The notes beneath the pieces were generated by a model. It did no database searches, was not told the origin of the DNA, and saw only the letters and a program-made list of their open reading frames with translations. From Chromobacterium haemolyticum DSM 19808 (GTDB lineage Bacteria > Pseudomonadota > Gammaproteobacteria > Burkholderiales > Chromobacteriaceae), in contig NZ_JONK01000018.1 in the NCBI RefSeq assembly GCF_000711885.1, forward strand, positions 1-64,000: a stretch of DNA of 64,000 nucleotides, read 5' to 3'. The position numbers and the translations under genes were made by a program. Shown here one piece after another: positions 26,323-36,026 of this stretch (the first letter of the stretch is position 1; every line of letters starts with the position of its first letter).

Positions 26323-27713
26323 GCCATCTCTTCGTCCAGATTGATTTCGCGATCGCTATTGAACACCTGCATATCGGTCTGGCCCAGCAAGCGGCTGGTT
26401 ACCGTGCCGGCGGTGATGGAGCCGCTGACGTTGAGCGCGGTGCGGCCCATGTCGATCAACGGCTCGATCGAGATCAGCAGGCCGGCCAGCGCTACCGGGA
26501 AATCCAGCGCGGACAGTACGATCAGGGCGGCGAAGGTGGCGCCGCCGCCAACGCCCGCCACGCCGAAGGAACTGATGGTGATGATGGCGATCAGCGGCAC
26601 GATGAAGTGTAGGTCCATCGGGTTGACGCCCACGGTGGGAGCGATCATCACCGCCAGCATGGCCGGGTAGATGCCGGCGCAGCCGTTCTGGCCGATGGTG
26701 GCACCAAAGGAGGCGGCGAAGTTGGCGATGCCATCCGGAATGCCCAGCAGCTTGTTCTGCGTGGCCACGTTCATTGGAATAGAACCGGCGCTGGTGCGCG
26801 AGGTGAAGGCGAAGGTCAGCACCGGAATCACCTTTTTAGTCCAGCGCAGCGGGTTGACGCCGGCCAGGCCCACCAGCAGCAGGTGCACGGCGAACATCAG
26901 CAGCATCGCGCCGTAAGAGGCCAGCACGAAATTGATCAGGTTGACGATGTCGGTCCAGCTGGAGCCGGACACCACCTTGGTCATCAACGCGAACACGCCA
27001 TAGGGCGTCAAGCGCAGCACCAGGGTCACCATGCGCATCACGATGGCCTGGGCCACGGCGATGAAGTGGCTGAAGCTGGCGAACAGCTCGGGCTTTTTGC
27101 GGGCGATGCCGGTGGCGGACAGGCCGATCAGCACGGAGAAGATCACCACCGCGATGGTGGAGGTCTTGCGCGCGCCGGTCATGTCCAGGAAGGGGTTGGC
27201 CGGGAGGAAGTCCAGCACCAGCTTGCTGAAGGACAGGTCTTCGACCGTACTCAGGTTCTTCACCAGCGATTCGCCGCGCGCCACTTCGGCGGCGCCTGCG
27301 GTCAGGCCTTCGGCGCTGAGGCCGAAGAGATTGGCCATCAGAATGCCGGCGCCGGCGGCGAGCATCGTGGTGAACAAGAGCACGCCCAGGGTGGCGGCGC
27401 TGATCTTGCCCAGAGAAGAGCCGCCTTCCAGCTTGAGCAGCGCGGCGATGATGGACACCATGATCAGCGGGATCACGATCATCTGCAGCAGCTTCACATA
27501 GCCGGAGCCGATGATTTCACATAGTTCCAGGCAGGCGGCCAGCGCCGGCGAGCCGGGTTGGGCGAGCCATTGCAGAGCGGCGCCGAAGGCGACGCCCAAG
27601 GCCAGGCCGGTGAAGACCCGCTTGGTGAAAGAAACGTGGGTGCGTTGCTGCTGCCACAGCAGCGCCAGCAAGGCCAGCGTGACGGCTAGCGTGGCGATGA
27701 CGGTCAAGGTCAT
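26319..27713 (-). CDS. tcyP: L-cystine symporter, TcyP type
   Basis: A 464-residue inner-membrane symporter of the DAACS superfamily, matching E. coli YdjN/TcyP along its length. Landmarks: GYVKLLQMIVIPLIMVSII, KISAATLGVLLFTT, PVLTFAFTSRTSAGSIPMNV, SFGATIGQNGCAGIYPAMLAVM and SIEPLIDMGRTALNVSGSITAGT. It imports cystine for sulfur supply. The gene stands alone, with an unusually AT-rich upstream region. Confidence 0.92.
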   Translation of the reverse strand: MTLTVIATLAVTLALLALLWQQQRTHVSFTKRVFTGLALGVAFGAALQWLAQPGSPALAACLELCEIIGSGYVKLLQMIVIPLIMVSIIAALLKLEGGSSLGKISAATLGVLLFTTMLAAGAGILMANLFGLSAEGLTAGAAEVARGESLVKNLSTVEDLSFSKLVLDFLPANPFLDMTGARKTSTIAVVIFSVLIGLSATGIARKKPELFASFSHFIAVAQAIVMRMVTLVLRLTPYGVFALMTKVVSGSSWTDIVNLINFVLASYGAMLLMFAVHLLLVGLAGVNPLRWTKKVIPVLTFAFTSRTSAGSIPMNVATQNKLLGIPDGIANFAASFGATIGQNGCAGIYPAMLAVMIAPTVGVNPMDLHFIVPLIAIITISSFGVAGVGGGATFAALIVLSALDFPVALAGLLISIEPLIDMGRTALNVSGSITAGTVTSRLLGQTDMQVFNSDREINLDEEMA

Positions 27714-28302
27714 GGGAAACCCCTTAATCTATTGGTTTTGTCGTCAGGTTTCACTGGCCGCCCGGGCCGGCTGGGTGTAGGAGGGTTGGGGTGGGGCGGC
27801 GAGCTGGGCTCAGGGTAGCGACGGCTTTGCGTCGGCATTTTGAGCGAGGTCAGACGAGCGTGGAATCCTGATAAAAAAAGCTTCATCCAGGCGGGGCGAG
27901 GCGCGAGCGAACGCGCGCGGCCATGCCGGGAGATACGGTGATAAAGTCGCGATTTTACCGAGTTTCCATTCGTTTTACTTATATTAATAAGAATAAGCTT
28001 ATTGATTGTTTTTCTATCAGCCGCGAGGGGGCTTGGGCAGGAGCGATTAAAGCGGAGGGCCGCAATGGCGCGGCAAGCGTCGGCGCCAGCCGGGGCGCCC
28101 GGCAGCGCCTCTTGTTGAGGGAAATGGATTTTCTTGGTTGCAAATAGCTGTTTTTATTGTGTTTGTGGCAAAAATTGCTTTGCGCGGAAGGGGTTCTGCA
28201 GGTACAATTGCGCCCTTTTTTCGCTTTATTGGCCCTTGTCCGTCCGGCCGCATGGGCAAGCGCGCCGCCGCTTGCCGGTCTCAGAAAGGCTGCATCTCCG
28301 TA
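27714..28302. other. 589-bp gap between tcyP and mdfA
   Basis: The divergent control region of tcyP (minus) and mdfA (plus). No gene is supported. The middle (27955-28010) is very AT-rich for this genome and holds CTTAT-ATTA-ATAAG (27979-27992) and the palindrome AATAAGCTTATT (27992-28003), candidate regulator sites. The frame of mdfA stays open 55 codons upstream, but that part has poor codon use. Confidence 0.55.
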
Positions 28303-29565
28303 ATGTCCGCTCTACACGCAAAGCTTAGCCGTTCCAATCTATTGTTCCCGCTGGCTCTGGTTCTGTTCGAATTCGCCGTCTACATCTGCAACGACATGGT
28401 GCAGCCGGCGATGTTGGCCGTGACCCGGGAATTCCTGGTCGATGCCTCTTGGGTGCCGGCGTCGATGACTGCCTTTTTGCTGGGCGGCGCGCTGCTGTCC
28501 TGGCTGACCGGCCCCTTGTCCGATCGCATCGGCCGCCGGCCGGTGCTGCTGTTCGGCGTCGCCTACTTCACCGTGACCTGCCTGGCCACCTATCTGGTCA
28601 GCTCCATCGAAGCCTTCATCGCGCTGCGCCTGCTGCAGGGCATCGGCCTGTGCTTCATCAACGCCGTCGGCTACGCCGCGGTGCAGGAAGCCTTTGAAGA
28701 AAAGGCCGCGGTCAAGGTCACCGCGCTGATGGCCAATGTGGCGCTGATCGCTCCCTTGGCCGGCCCGCTGGCCGGCGCCGCCTTGATGGAGCTGGCGCCG
28801 TGGCGCACCAGCTTCCTGCTGATCGCCGCGCTGTCTTTCCTGGCTTTGTTGGGCCTGCTGTGGAAAATGCCGGAAACCACCCAGCCCAGCCATGAAAAGC
28901 TGCCGCTGGCGCAGATGGGGCGGGATTACCTGAAAGTGTTCAGCAACGGCCGTTTCGTATTGTCCGCGCTGTGCATTCCCTTACTGGCGCTGCCGCTGAT
29001 GGGCTGGATTGCCATGTCGCCGGTGCTGTTGATCCATGATCTGCACATGAGCGCGCTGGAATACGGCCTGATGCAGTTGCCGGTGTTCGGCGGCCTGATC
29101 GCCGGCAATCTGGCGCTGGTGGTGGTGGCCGGCCGCTGGCCGCTGGGCCGTTCCGCGTTGATCGGCATGTGGCCCATTGTGATCGGCCTCAGCCTGATGC
29201 TGTCCGGCGTGCTCTGGTCCGCGCACCCGCAGTACTTCATGGTGGCCGGCATGATGTTGATGGCCTTCGGCGAAGGCTTGGCCTTTGGCGTGCTGTATCG
29301 TTTCGCCTTGATGTCCTGCGACGCCGCCGGCAAGGGCACGGTGTCCGCCAGCATGAGCATGTTGTCCATGGCCGGCTACGCGCTGGGCGTGGAGCTATTC
29401 CGCATCGCTTATCAGCAGGCCGGCATGTTGGGTTTCGCCTGCCTGTCGCTGGCCTTCTCGCTGGCCTATGTGCGGGTGGCGCGCCGTACTGTGCGCTGGG
29501 CGATGCTGGAGCGAGCGCAGCAAGCCGAAGCCAAACAGCCGGAACTGGCCAGCCAGGTTTCTTGA
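28303..29565 (+). CDS. mdfA: MFS multidrug efflux transporter, MdfA type
   Basis: A 420-residue major facilitator drug:H+ antiporter with 12 predicted helices, similar throughout to E. coli MdfA/Cmr. Landmarks: LVLFEFAVYICNDMVQPAMLAV (the acidic residue corresponding to MdfA Glu26 sits in this first helix), DASWVPASMTAFLLGGA, motif A GPLSDRIGRRPVLL and motif C GYAAVQEAFEE...ALMANVALIAPLAGPLAGA. It exports cationic and neutral lipophilic drugs. The start at 28303 aligns with the family; a weak AGAAAGG lies upstream. Confidence 0.92.
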   Translation: MSALHAKLSRSNLLFPLALVLFEFAVYICNDMVQPAMLAVTREFLVDASWVPASMTAFLLGGALLSWLTGPLSDRIGRRPVLLFGVAYFTVTCLATYLVSSIEAFIALRLLQGIGLCFINAVGYAAVQEAFEEKAAVKVTALMANVALIAPLAGPLAGAALMELAPWRTSFLLIAALSFLALLGLLWKMPETTQPSHEKLPLAQMGRDYLKVFSNGRFVLSALCIPLLALPLMGWIAMSPVLLIHDLHMSALEYGLMQLPVFGGLIAGNLALVVVAGRWPLGRSALIGMWPIVIGLSLMLSGVLWSAHPQYFMVAGMMLMAFGEGLAFGVLYRFALMSCDAAGKGTVSASMSMLSMAGYALGVELFRIAYQQAGMLGFACLSLAFSLAYVRVARRTVRWAMLERAQQAEAKQPELASQVS

Positions 29566-29588
29566 GCCGGCGTCTGATTCCGCAAACT

Positions 29589-29625
29589 AAAGCCCGGCCC
29601 GCATGCGCGGCCGGGCTTTGTTTTA
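29589..29625 (+). terminator. rho-independent terminator after mdfA
   Basis: AAAGCCCGGCC pairs with GGCCGGGCTTT, followed by GTTTTAT. Confidence 0.88.
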
Positions 29626-29676
29626 TCAGCGGCAGCATCCCGGATATCCATCGTGACCGCCGGGGGCGACTGCCTC

Positions 29677-29682
29677 TATAAT
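29677..29682 (+). promoter_or_regulatory. -10 element of metG promoter
   Basis: TATAAT 36 bases before the metG start. The upstream GTGACC at 29653-29658 is only a weak -35 candidate (18-base spacing). Confidence 0.45.
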
Positions 29683-29717
29683 CGATCGTTTGAGATCGCA
29701 CCTTTGGAACAATCCTA

Positions 29718-31778
29718 ATGACCAAACGCAAGATTCTGGTGACCAGCGCATTGCCTTACGCCAACGCGGGGCTGCATCTGGGTCACATGCTGGAACAGAT
29801 TCAGACCGACATCTGGGTGCGCTTCCAGAAGATGCGCGGCCACGAATGCTATTACGTCTGCGCCGACGATACCCACGGCGCGCCCATCATGCTGGCCGCG
29901 GAAAAGCAGGGCATTACCCCTGAGCAGCTGGTGGACAGCGTGCGCGAACTGCACCTGGCGGATTCCCAGGGCTTCCTGATCGGCCACGACAACTACTACA
30001 GCACCAACAGCCCGGAAAACAAGGCGCTGGCGGAGCAGGTTTATCTGGCTTTGAAGGCCGACGACAAAATTGCCTGCCGCACCATCGAACAACTGTTCGA
30101 TCCGGAAAAGCAAATGTTCCTGCCGGACCGCTTCGTCAAGGGCGAATGCCCTAAGTGCAGCGCCAAGGATCAATACGGCGACAACTGTGAAGTCTGTGGC
30201 GCCACCTACAACCCCACCGAGCTGAAGAACCCGTATTCGGCGGTGTCCGGCGCCAAGCCGGTGCTGAAAACTTCCGAGCACTACTTCTTCCGCCTGGGCG
30301 AATGCGCCGACTTCCTCAAGCAGTGGACCGGCGGCAGCAGCGTGCGCGCAGACGGCGCGACTCAGCCGCACCTGCAGCCGGAGTCGTTGAACAAGATGAA
30401 CGAGTGGATTTCCGGCGGCTTGCAGGACTGGGACATCAGCCGCGACGCGCCGTATTTCGGCTTCGAAATCCCCGGCGCGCCGGGCAAGTACTTCTATGTA
30501 TGGCTGGACGCGCCTATCGGTTACATGGCCAGCTTCAAGAACCTGTGCGATCGCAGCGGCCTGAACTTCGACGAATGGTTCGGCAAGGATAGCCGGACCG
30601 AGATGTACCATTTCATCGGCAAGGACATCCTGTACTTCCACGCCTTGTTCTGGCCGGCGATGCTGAACTACTCCGGCCTGCGCGCGCCCACCGGCGTGTT
30701 CGCCCACGGCTTCCTGACCGTGGACGGGCAGAAGATGTCCAAGTCTCGCGGCACCTTCATCCAGGCCAAGAGCTATCTGGATTGCGGTCTGAACCCGGAG
30801 TGGATGCGCTATTACATCGCCGCCAAGCTCAACGGCCGCATCGAAGACATCGATCTTAACCTGAACGACTTCGTCGCGCGGGTGAATTCCGACCTGGTGG
30901 GCAAGTTCGTCAACATCGCCAGCCGCTCCGCCGGCTTCATCGCCAAACGCTTTGACGGCATGCTGGCCAGCCAGGTTAGCGACGGCGATATCCTCGCCAA
31001 GCTGCAGGCCGCCGCCGACGAACTGGCCGCCGCCTTCGAGGCGCGCGAATACGCCAAGGCGCTGCGCGACGTGATGGCGCTAGCCGACGTGGTCAACGCT
31101 TACGTGGACGCCAACAAACCGTGGGAACTGGCCAAACAGGAAGGTCAGGACGCGCGTTTGCAGGAAGTCTGCACCGTGTTGATCAACGCCTTCCGTCTGC
31201 TCACCATTTACCTGAAGCCGGTGCTGCCCAAGCTGGCCGAAGGCGTGGAAGCCTTCCTCGACGTGGCGCCGCTTGCCTGGAGCGACGCCGCAAACCTGCT
31301 GCTGGGCAAGAAGATCAACGCCTACCAGCACCTGATGCAGCGCATAGACCCTGCACTGATCGACAAACTGATAGAAGCGAACAAACAGAATATGCAAGCC
31401 ACCGCAGGCACCCCGGCCGCCGCTCAATACGAGCCGCTGGCCGAAACCATCAAGATCGACGACTTCGCCAAGCTGGATCTGCGCATCGGCAAGGTGCTGG
31501 AATGCAACTTCGTCGAAGGCTCGGACAAACTGCTGCAGTTCACCGTGGATCTGGGCTTCGAGAAGCGCAATATCTTCTCCGGCATCCGCAAGGCTTACCA
31601 GGAGCCTGAAAAACTGGTGGGCCGCAATGTGGTGGTGGTGGCCAACTTGGCTGAACGCAAGATGCGCTTCGGCGTATCGCAAGGCATGATTGTCTGCGCT
31701 TCCGGCCAGGACGATAGCGAAGGCCTGTTCCTGCTGGACGCCGATCAAGGCGCCAAACCGGGCATGCGCATCGGCTAA
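29718..31778 (+). CDS. metG: methionyl-tRNA synthetase
   Basis: Charges tRNA-Met. The 686-residue class I synthetase has the HIGH-type motif HLGH (20-23), a zinc knuckle with CPKC...CEVCG (about 144-160), KMSKS near 338 ([13 protein letters not shown]), the anticodon-binding helical domain, and a C-terminal EMAP/Trbp-like tRNA-binding domain (about 580-686, [17 protein letters not shown]), so it should be a dimer. Full length. Confidence 0.97.
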   Translation: MTKRKILVTSALPYANAGLHLGHMLEQIQTDIWVRFQKMRGHECYYVCADDTHGAPIMLAAEKQGITPEQLVDSVRELHLADSQGFLIGHDNYYSTNSPENKALAEQVYLALKADDKIACRTIEQLFDPEKQMFLPDRFVKGECPKCSAKDQYGDNCEVCGATYNPTELKNPYSAVSGAKPVLKTSEHYFFRLGECADFLKQWTGGSSVRADGATQPHLQPESLNKMNEWISGGLQDWDISRDAPYFGFEIPGAPGKYFYVWLDAPIGYMASFKNLCDRSGLNFDEWFGKDSRTEMYHFIGKDILYFHALFWPAMLNYSGLRAPTGVFAHGFLTVDGQKMSKSRGTFIQAKSYLDCGLNPEWMRYYIAAKLNGRIEDIDLNLNDFVARVNSDLVGKFVNIASRSAGFIAKRFDGMLASQVSDGDILAKLQAAADELAAAFEAREYAKALRDVMALADVVNAYVDANKPWELAKQEGQDARLQEVCTVLINAFRLLTIYLKPVLPKLAEGVEAFLDVAPLAWSDAANLLLGKKINAYQHLMQRIDPALIDKLIEANKQNMQATAGTPAAAQYEPLAETIKIDDFAKLDLRIGKVLECNFVEGSDKLLQFTVDLGFEKRNIFSGIRKAYQEPEKLVGRNVVVVANLAERKMRFGVSQGMIVCASGQDDSEGLFLLDADQGAKPGMRIG

Positions 31779-31824
31779 GCCGGTAGTTCCTAATCCTGAC
31801 TGTTCTTTTTGCTAGTTGGGTCCC

Positions 31825-31860
31825 GCGGCCCCTGCTGTCATATTGGCATGCAGGGGCCGC
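31825..31860 (+). terminator. terminator-like hairpin after metG
   Basis: GCGGCCCCTGC and GCAGGGGCCGC form an 11-bp perfect stem with a 14-base loop. Only a weak T-rich tail (GTCATTT) follows. Confidence 0.6.
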
Positions 31861-32033
31861 GTCATTTCGCGGCCCTGAAATCTTCACTAGGCTGTCATCT
31901 GAGGCTGTTACATTCACTGCAAGCCAAATGCGAAACATTCTCGTCCGGCTGGCGGAACTTTTGAAAATATGGTATGTCTCTAGATGAAATGAATTTTGAA
32001 CAACCCAAAAAAAAGAAAAAGGAATGAACCATC

Positions 32034-32219
32034 ATGAAAATTTCTCAACTGAAACCCGGCTACAAAATCCTTGAGCACAAGGACAGCGGCTCTACCATGC
32101 ATTACGAAGTGGTCAGCATTCGACAGGTTGGCAAGATGTTTGAAGTGACTTTCAAGTCCGCCTTGGGCTTGGCCAGCGCCTTGTATCCCGCAAATGCCTT
32201 CATTCAGGCGGCCGCCTGA
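32034..32219 (+). CDS. small hypothetical protein
   Basis: A 61-residue basic, soluble protein (MKISQLKPGYKILEHKDSG...). AAAAAGGAATGAACC before the ATG gives a ribosome site and a terminator follows directly, so it appears to be a real one-gene unit. The KISQLKPGYKI start and EVVSIRQVGKMFEVTFKS centre suggest a small beta-barrel fold (SH3 or elongation-factor-P-like), but no family is recognised. Confidence 0.7.
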   Translation: MKISQLKPGYKILEHKDSGSTMHYEVVSIRQVGKMFEVTFKSALGLASALYPANAFIQAAA

Positions 32220-32265
32220 TGCCACTCCCCTGCGTTTGTCCATTCCATTGCGCAGATTACAGATG

Positions 32266-32296
32266 AAGCCCCGCGAAACGCGGGGCTTTGTTTTTT
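32266..32296 (+). terminator. rho-independent terminator
   Basis: AAGCCCCGCG pairs with CGCGGGGCTT around AAA, followed by TGTTTTTT. Confidence 0.92.
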
Positions 32297-32393
32297 GGCC
32301 GGTCTGTTTCTTCCCGTGTGAAAAACTCAAGTCAGGCAGTTGACGTTTCGATGCAAATTGTTCATGCTTTTTGCATTTGATGGCGGAGGTTCC

Positions 32394-33020
32394 GTGCCGC
32401 AACGCGCAAAACTGATATTGGAAATCATCGTTAATTTCCTACTGCCCTGGTTGTGTTACCGCTATGGCGAGCCACGCTGGGGCGAGGCCGGCGCGCTGAT
32501 GTTTTCCGCTTTGCCGCCGGTATTGTGGAGCGTGGTCGAACTGCTGCGCTTCCGGCGAGTGGACGCCTTGAGCCTGTTGGTGTTGCTGGGGATCGGTCTG
32601 TCCTTGCTGGCCATGCTGCTGGGCGGCGACGCGCGGCTGCTGTTGCTGCGCGAGTCCTTGATCACCGGCTTGATTGGCTGCGGTTTCTTGCTGTCTTTGG
32701 CGCTGCGTCGGCCGCTGGTGTTTTATCTGGCGCGTGCGACCTTGGCGCGAGAGTCCGAGCAGGGACGGGAGCGATTTGAGCAGCTGTGGCGCTTTGACGG
32801 TTTTAGACGCGCTATTCAGCGGATGACCCTGTGGTGGGGTTTGGGCCTGAGCCTGGAGGCCGGCGGGCGCGCTTATCTGGCCTGGACCTGGCCGGTAGAG
32901 CGTTTTCTGCTGGTTGCGCCGTTCATCAGCTATGGCGTGATGGGCGGGTTGTGTCTGATGACCTTGCTGTATCGTCGGCGGATGCGACGCGAAGCCGCCA
33001 TGGCGATGGCTGCGTCCTGA
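32394..33020 (+). CDS. VC0807-type integral membrane protein
   Basis: A 208-residue membrane protein with about five to six hydrophobic helices (ILEIIVNFLLPWLCY, ALSLLVLLGIGLSLLAMLLG, SLITGLIGCGFLLSLAL, and two near the C-terminus) and conserved DARLLLLRES and RPLVFYLARA, as in the VC0807 family. Function unknown. GTG at 32394 is chosen because GCGGAGG stands 5 bases before it; the frame is open further back from TTG or ATG codons without a ribosome site. Confidence 0.75.
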   Translation: MPQRAKLILEIIVNFLLPWLCYRYGEPRWGEAGALMFSALPPVLWSVVELLRFRRVDALSLLVLLGIGLSLLAMLLGGDARLLLLRESLITGLIGCGFLLSLALRRPLVFYLARATLARESEQGRERFEQLWRFDGFRRAIQRMTLWWGLGLSLEAGGRAYLAWTWPVERFLLVAPFISYGVMGGLCLMTLLYRRRMRREAAMAMAAS

Positions 33021-33038
33021 CGTGTTGGGTAGGGGAAT

Positions 33039-33065
33039 AAAAAAAAGGGCCGCATAAGCGGCCCT
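33039..33065 (-). terminator. orphan rho-independent terminator, minus strand
   Basis: AGGGCCGC pairs with GCGGCCCT around a 4-base loop; on the minus strand it is followed by a T run and ATT. No plus-strand T run exists, so it serves a minus-strand transcript arising somewhere between 33066 and about 33400. Confidence 0.8.
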
Positions 33066-33310
33066 GAAGTTCCGTGATGAACACTTAGGAGGAAAGACAC
33101 GGCTGCTGGTTTGCGGCTTCGCTGGCAGTCGAAACCGCAGCGGCAATGTCTTCCAAAATGCACAAAGATCGCGCCCGCATCGGCAGTGCCTGTTGGCAGA
33201 CAGGCGGCTGACTTCTCGGGCCGCAATCGCTCGGGGAGAACGACTGCGCTGACCTTAAGTTCACTTTAGACGGTCTTTGTTGATCAGGTGTGTGGCAGCA
33301 AAGATCAACT
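33066..33310 (-). ncRNA. candidate small RNA
   Basis: Inferred from the orphan minus-strand terminator. In the predicted minus transcript the 20 bases before the terminator stem are preceded by a C/U-rich segment, CTTTCCTCC (33088-33097), complementary to Shine-Dalgarno sequences, as in Hfq-dependent sRNAs. The 5' end and promoter are not resolved: TTGACA occurs on the minus strand around 33366-33371 but without a good -10. The alternative is a short peptide gene in the same strand. Confidence 0.35.
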
Positions 33311-33375
33311 GTTAACAAGTATGAATCATCTGGGTGCGAACTTTCTGCGCGCCTGTAATCTTTTTGTCAAAAGGC

Positions 33376-33404
33376 TTGACCAAGGAAACGCGGCGGGGTA
33401 TAGT
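33376..33404 (+). promoter_or_regulatory. sigma-70 promoter of initiator tRNA
   Basis: TTGACC (33376-33381), a 17-base spacer and TATAGT (33399-33404) end 36 bases before the tRNA 5' end. Confidence 0.8.
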
Positions 33405-33440
33405 TCACTCCTCTGCACGAAACACAGCAGACAGATCAGA

Positions 33441-33517
<77 letters not shown>

Positions 33518-33521
33518 AGTT

Positions 33522-33555
33522 AAAAAGCCCGAAGCTAAAAAGCTTCGGGCTTTTT
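33522..33555 (+). terminator. rho-independent terminator after tRNA-fMet
   Basis: AAAAAGCCCGAAGCT pairs with AGCTTCGGGCTTTTT around AAAA; bidirectional in appearance. Confidence 0.92.
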
Positions 33556-33665
33556 GCTTTTTCATTCTCGCCCGGGAGGGCCGGAGTTGGCTGCGCGCCA
33601 GGTTTTTAGTTGAGAGAAGAGCTGCTTTATAGTGGTTATATCTATTCGCATTCGGGAGCCGCAGC

Positions 33666-34661
33666 ATGCGCATTGCCGTTTTTGACGCCAAGAATTACGA
33701 CCGCCACGCGCTGGAGGCCGCCAATCAAAATCACCACCATCAACTACATTTTTTCGAGCCGCGCTTGAATCAGGACACCGTGGGGCTGGTTCAGGGGATG
33801 GATGCGGTATGTCCTTTCGTCAACGACAGGCTGGACGCCGCGGTGGTGGCGAAGCTGGCCGCGGCGGGTGTGAAGCTGGTGACTTTGCGCTGCGCCGGCT
33901 ACAACGGCGTGGATCTGGCGGCTTGTCGCCAGCAAGGCATCGCGGTGACCCGGGTGCCGGCCTACTCGCCGCACGCGGTGGCCGAGCACGCCTTTGCTCT
34001 GTTGCTGGCGGTGGTGCGTCGCATTCACAAGTCCTACACCCGGGTGCGGGAGATGGATTTTTCGCTGGATGGGTTGGTGGGTTTCGATCTTCACGGCAAG
34101 ACCATGGGCGTCTTTGGCGCCGGCCGAATCGGTCAGGCCACGATGTCCATCGCCCGCGGCTTTGGCATGCGGGTGCTGGCCTATGATCTGTATCCCAATG
34201 CCGAACTGGCGGCCAGTCTGGGTTGCGAGTTCGTATCTTTGGAGGAAATCTGGCGGCAGGCGGATGTGATCAGCCTGCATTTGCCGTTGACGGCGGAAAG
34301 CCGGCACTTGATCAATCGCGAGACGCTGGGACGGATGAAGCCGGGCGCGGTGTTGATCAATACCAGTCGCGGCGGCCTGGTCGACACCGCCGCCTTGCTG
34401 GAGGCGCTGAAGGCAGGGCGCTTGTCCGGCGTGGGCCTGGATGTGTACGAGATGGAAGAAGGCGTGTTTTTCGAGAACCTGTCGGAAAGCGGGCTGCAGG
34501 ACGATCAACTGGCGCGTTTGCTGACTTTCCCCAATGTGCTGGTAACTTCCCACCAGGGCTTTCTGACGCGGGAGGCGCTGATGAATATCGCCGACACCAC
34601 CTTAGGCAACGCCGGCGCTTTCGAGCGGGGGGAGGCGCTGGTCAACGCCATCTCCGTTTAG
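33666..34661 (+). CDS. ldhA: D-lactate dehydrogenase (2-hydroxyacid dehydrogenase)
   Basis: Reduces pyruvate to D-lactate with NADH in fermentation. The 331-residue protein shows LRCAGYNGVDL (near 75-85), the NAD motif GKTMGVFGAGRIGQA, catalytic Arg in NTSRGGLVDT, Glu in VGLDVYEMEEGVFF, and His in SHQGFLT. VYEMEEGVFFEN is typical of LdhA and distinguishes it from phosphoglycerate dehydrogenases. Convergent with yaaA. Confidence 0.93.
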   Translation: MRIAVFDAKNYDRHALEAANQNHHHQLHFFEPRLNQDTVGLVQGMDAVCPFVNDRLDAAVVAKLAAAGVKLVTLRCAGYNGVDLAACRQQGIAVTRVPAYSPHAVAEHAFALLLAVVRRIHKSYTRVREMDFSLDGLVGFDLHGKTMGVFGAGRIGQATMSIARGFGMRVLAYDLYPNAELAASLGCEFVSLEEIWRQADVISLHLPLTAESRHLINRETLGRMKPGAVLINTSRGGLVDTAALLEALKAGRLSGVGLDVYEMEEGVFFENLSESGLQDDQLARLLTFPNVLVTSHQGFLTREALMNIADTTLGNAGAFERGEALVNAISV

Positions 34662-35435
34662 TCAGGGAAGATCGCGGCGGAATACCCAGGTGAGTTCGCT
34701 GGAGGCTGTCGCATCGTAGGCGTAACCGGCGCTGTCAAAGTGCTTGAGTTGTTCCGGCTGGCTGACCTGATGCAGTGCGGCCCAGCGCACCATCATGCCG
34801 CGCGCGCGCTTGGCGTAGAAGCTGATGATTTTGTACTGGCCGTTCTTGCGGTCCTGGAACACCGGGGTGATCAGGCTGCCGTTGAGCTTGGCGGGTTTCA
34901 CTGCCTTGAAGTATTCCTCCGAGGCCAGATTCACCAATACCGGGTCTTTTCTTTGCTCCAGCACGGCGTTCAAGGCGTGGGTGACGGTGTCGCCCCAGAA
35001 CTCGTACAGGTTTTTGCCGCGCGGGTTGCTCAGGCGGGTGCCCATCTCCAGCCGGTAGGGCTGCATCAGGTCCAGCGGCCGCAGCGCGCCGTAGAGCCCG
35101 GATAGAATGCGCAAATGGTTTTGCAGATAGCTCATCTGACTTGGCTCCAGGTTGGAGGCGTTCAGGCCTTCGTAGACGTCGCCTTTGAACGCCAGCACCG
35201 CCTGTTTGGCGTTGGCCGGGCTGAACGGCGCTTGCCAGTCGTGGTAGCGGCCCACGTTCAATTGCGCCAGCGCATCGCTGATGCTCATCAACTTGCCGAT
35301 TTCCAGCGGGCTCTTGGCGCGCAGCTCCTGGATCAGCTCGGCGCTGTGGTGCAGGAAGTCCGGCTGGGTGTATTGATCGGTGGCGGCGGGGGTGTCGAAG
35401 TCCAGCGTTTTGGCTGGGGAGATGACCATCAGCAT
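34662..35435 (-). CDS. yaaA: peroxide stress protein YaaA (DUF328)
   Basis: A 257-residue cytoplasmic protein that, in E. coli, lowers intracellular free iron under hydrogen peroxide stress. Family start MLMVISPAKTLDF, the LKGDVYEGL-like AFKGDVYEGLNA, ILSGLYGALRPLDLMQPYRLEM and the C-terminal FYAKRARGMMVRW are all present. Its stop lies next to the ldhA stop. Confidence 0.94.
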   Translation of the reverse strand: MLMVISPAKTLDFDTPAATDQYTQPDFLHHSAELIQELRAKSPLEIGKLMSISDALAQLNVGRYHDWQAPFSPANAKQAVLAFKGDVYEGLNASNLEPSQMSYLQNHLRILSGLYGALRPLDLMQPYRLEMGTRLSNPRGKNLYEFWGDTVTHALNAVLEQRKDPVLVNLASEEYFKAVKPAKLNGSLITPVFQDRKNGQYKIISFYAKRARGMMVRWAALHQVSQPEQLKHFDSAGYAYDATASSELTWVFRRDLP

Positions 35436-35570
35436 GAGACGAATCCTTATTGAGCAACCGCCATTGTACTGGACTGCGCCGGGCTTGGCCCGCCGTCGTG
35501 ACCGGCGGCTCGCTTGGCTCTAAAATGCAGGCCAGGATTTGAATCTATGATGGTCAGGCAAGGAGAAGAC

Positions 35571-36023
35571 ATGCGGGTATTGGTGCAGCGGGTGAAGCAG
35601 GCGTCGGTGACGGTGGAGGGGCGCGTGACCGGGGAAATTGGTTCAGGGCTGCTGCTGCTGGTGGGCATAGAAGAAGAGGACGGGGCGGAGGATGTTACCT
35701 GGCTGACGCGCAAGCTCAGCCAACTGCGGATTTTTAACGACGAGGCCGGGGTGATGAATCGTTCGGTGCTGGATTGCGGCGGCGAGGTATTGGCGGTCAG
35801 CCAGTTCACCTTGTTTGCCAGCACCAAGAAGGGGAACCGGCCATCGTATTCGCGCGCGGCGCGGCCGGAGCGGTCTAGGCCCTTGTTTGATCAGTTTGTC
35901 GCCGCGATGGCGGAGACCCTGGGCAAGCCGGTGCCCACCGGCGTATTTGGCGCGGACATGCAGGTGGCGTTGGTCAATGATGGTCCGGTGACGATCTGGC
36001 TGGACAGCAAGACGATGGAGTGA
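35571..36023 (+). CDS. dtd: D-aminoacyl-tRNA deacylase
   Basis: Removes D-amino acids mis-charged to tRNA. The 150-residue protein begins [17 protein letters not shown], and has the SQFTLFAST motif and the Gly-cis-Pro loop variant in [11 protein letters not shown], both characteristic. AAGGAGAAGAC before the ATG fixes the start. Confidence 0.95.
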   Translation: MRVLVQRVKQASVTVEGRVTGEIGSGLLLLVGIEEEDGAEDVTWLTRKLSQLRIFNDEAGVMNRSVLDCGGEVLAVSQFTLFASTKKGNRPSYSRAARPERSRPLFDQFVAAMAETLGKPVPTGVFGADMQVALVNDGPVTIWLDSKTME

Positions 36024-36026
36024 GCG

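Larger units (their letters stand above)
33021..33440. other. 420-bp gap between VC0807-type gene and tRNA-fMet
   Basis: No convincing protein gene. It contains a minus-strand terminator (33039-33065) with nothing annotated upstream of it, and the plus-strand tRNA promoter at the right end. A minus-strand frame (33085-33318) starts at TTG and has atypical codon use, so I do not call it coding. Confidence 0.5.

Noticed and set aside
33085-33318. 77-codon minus-strand frame upstream of the orphan terminator
   Set aside because: TTG start, no ribosome site and third-position base use unlike host genes; a small RNA explains the terminator as well. Kept only as an alternative.
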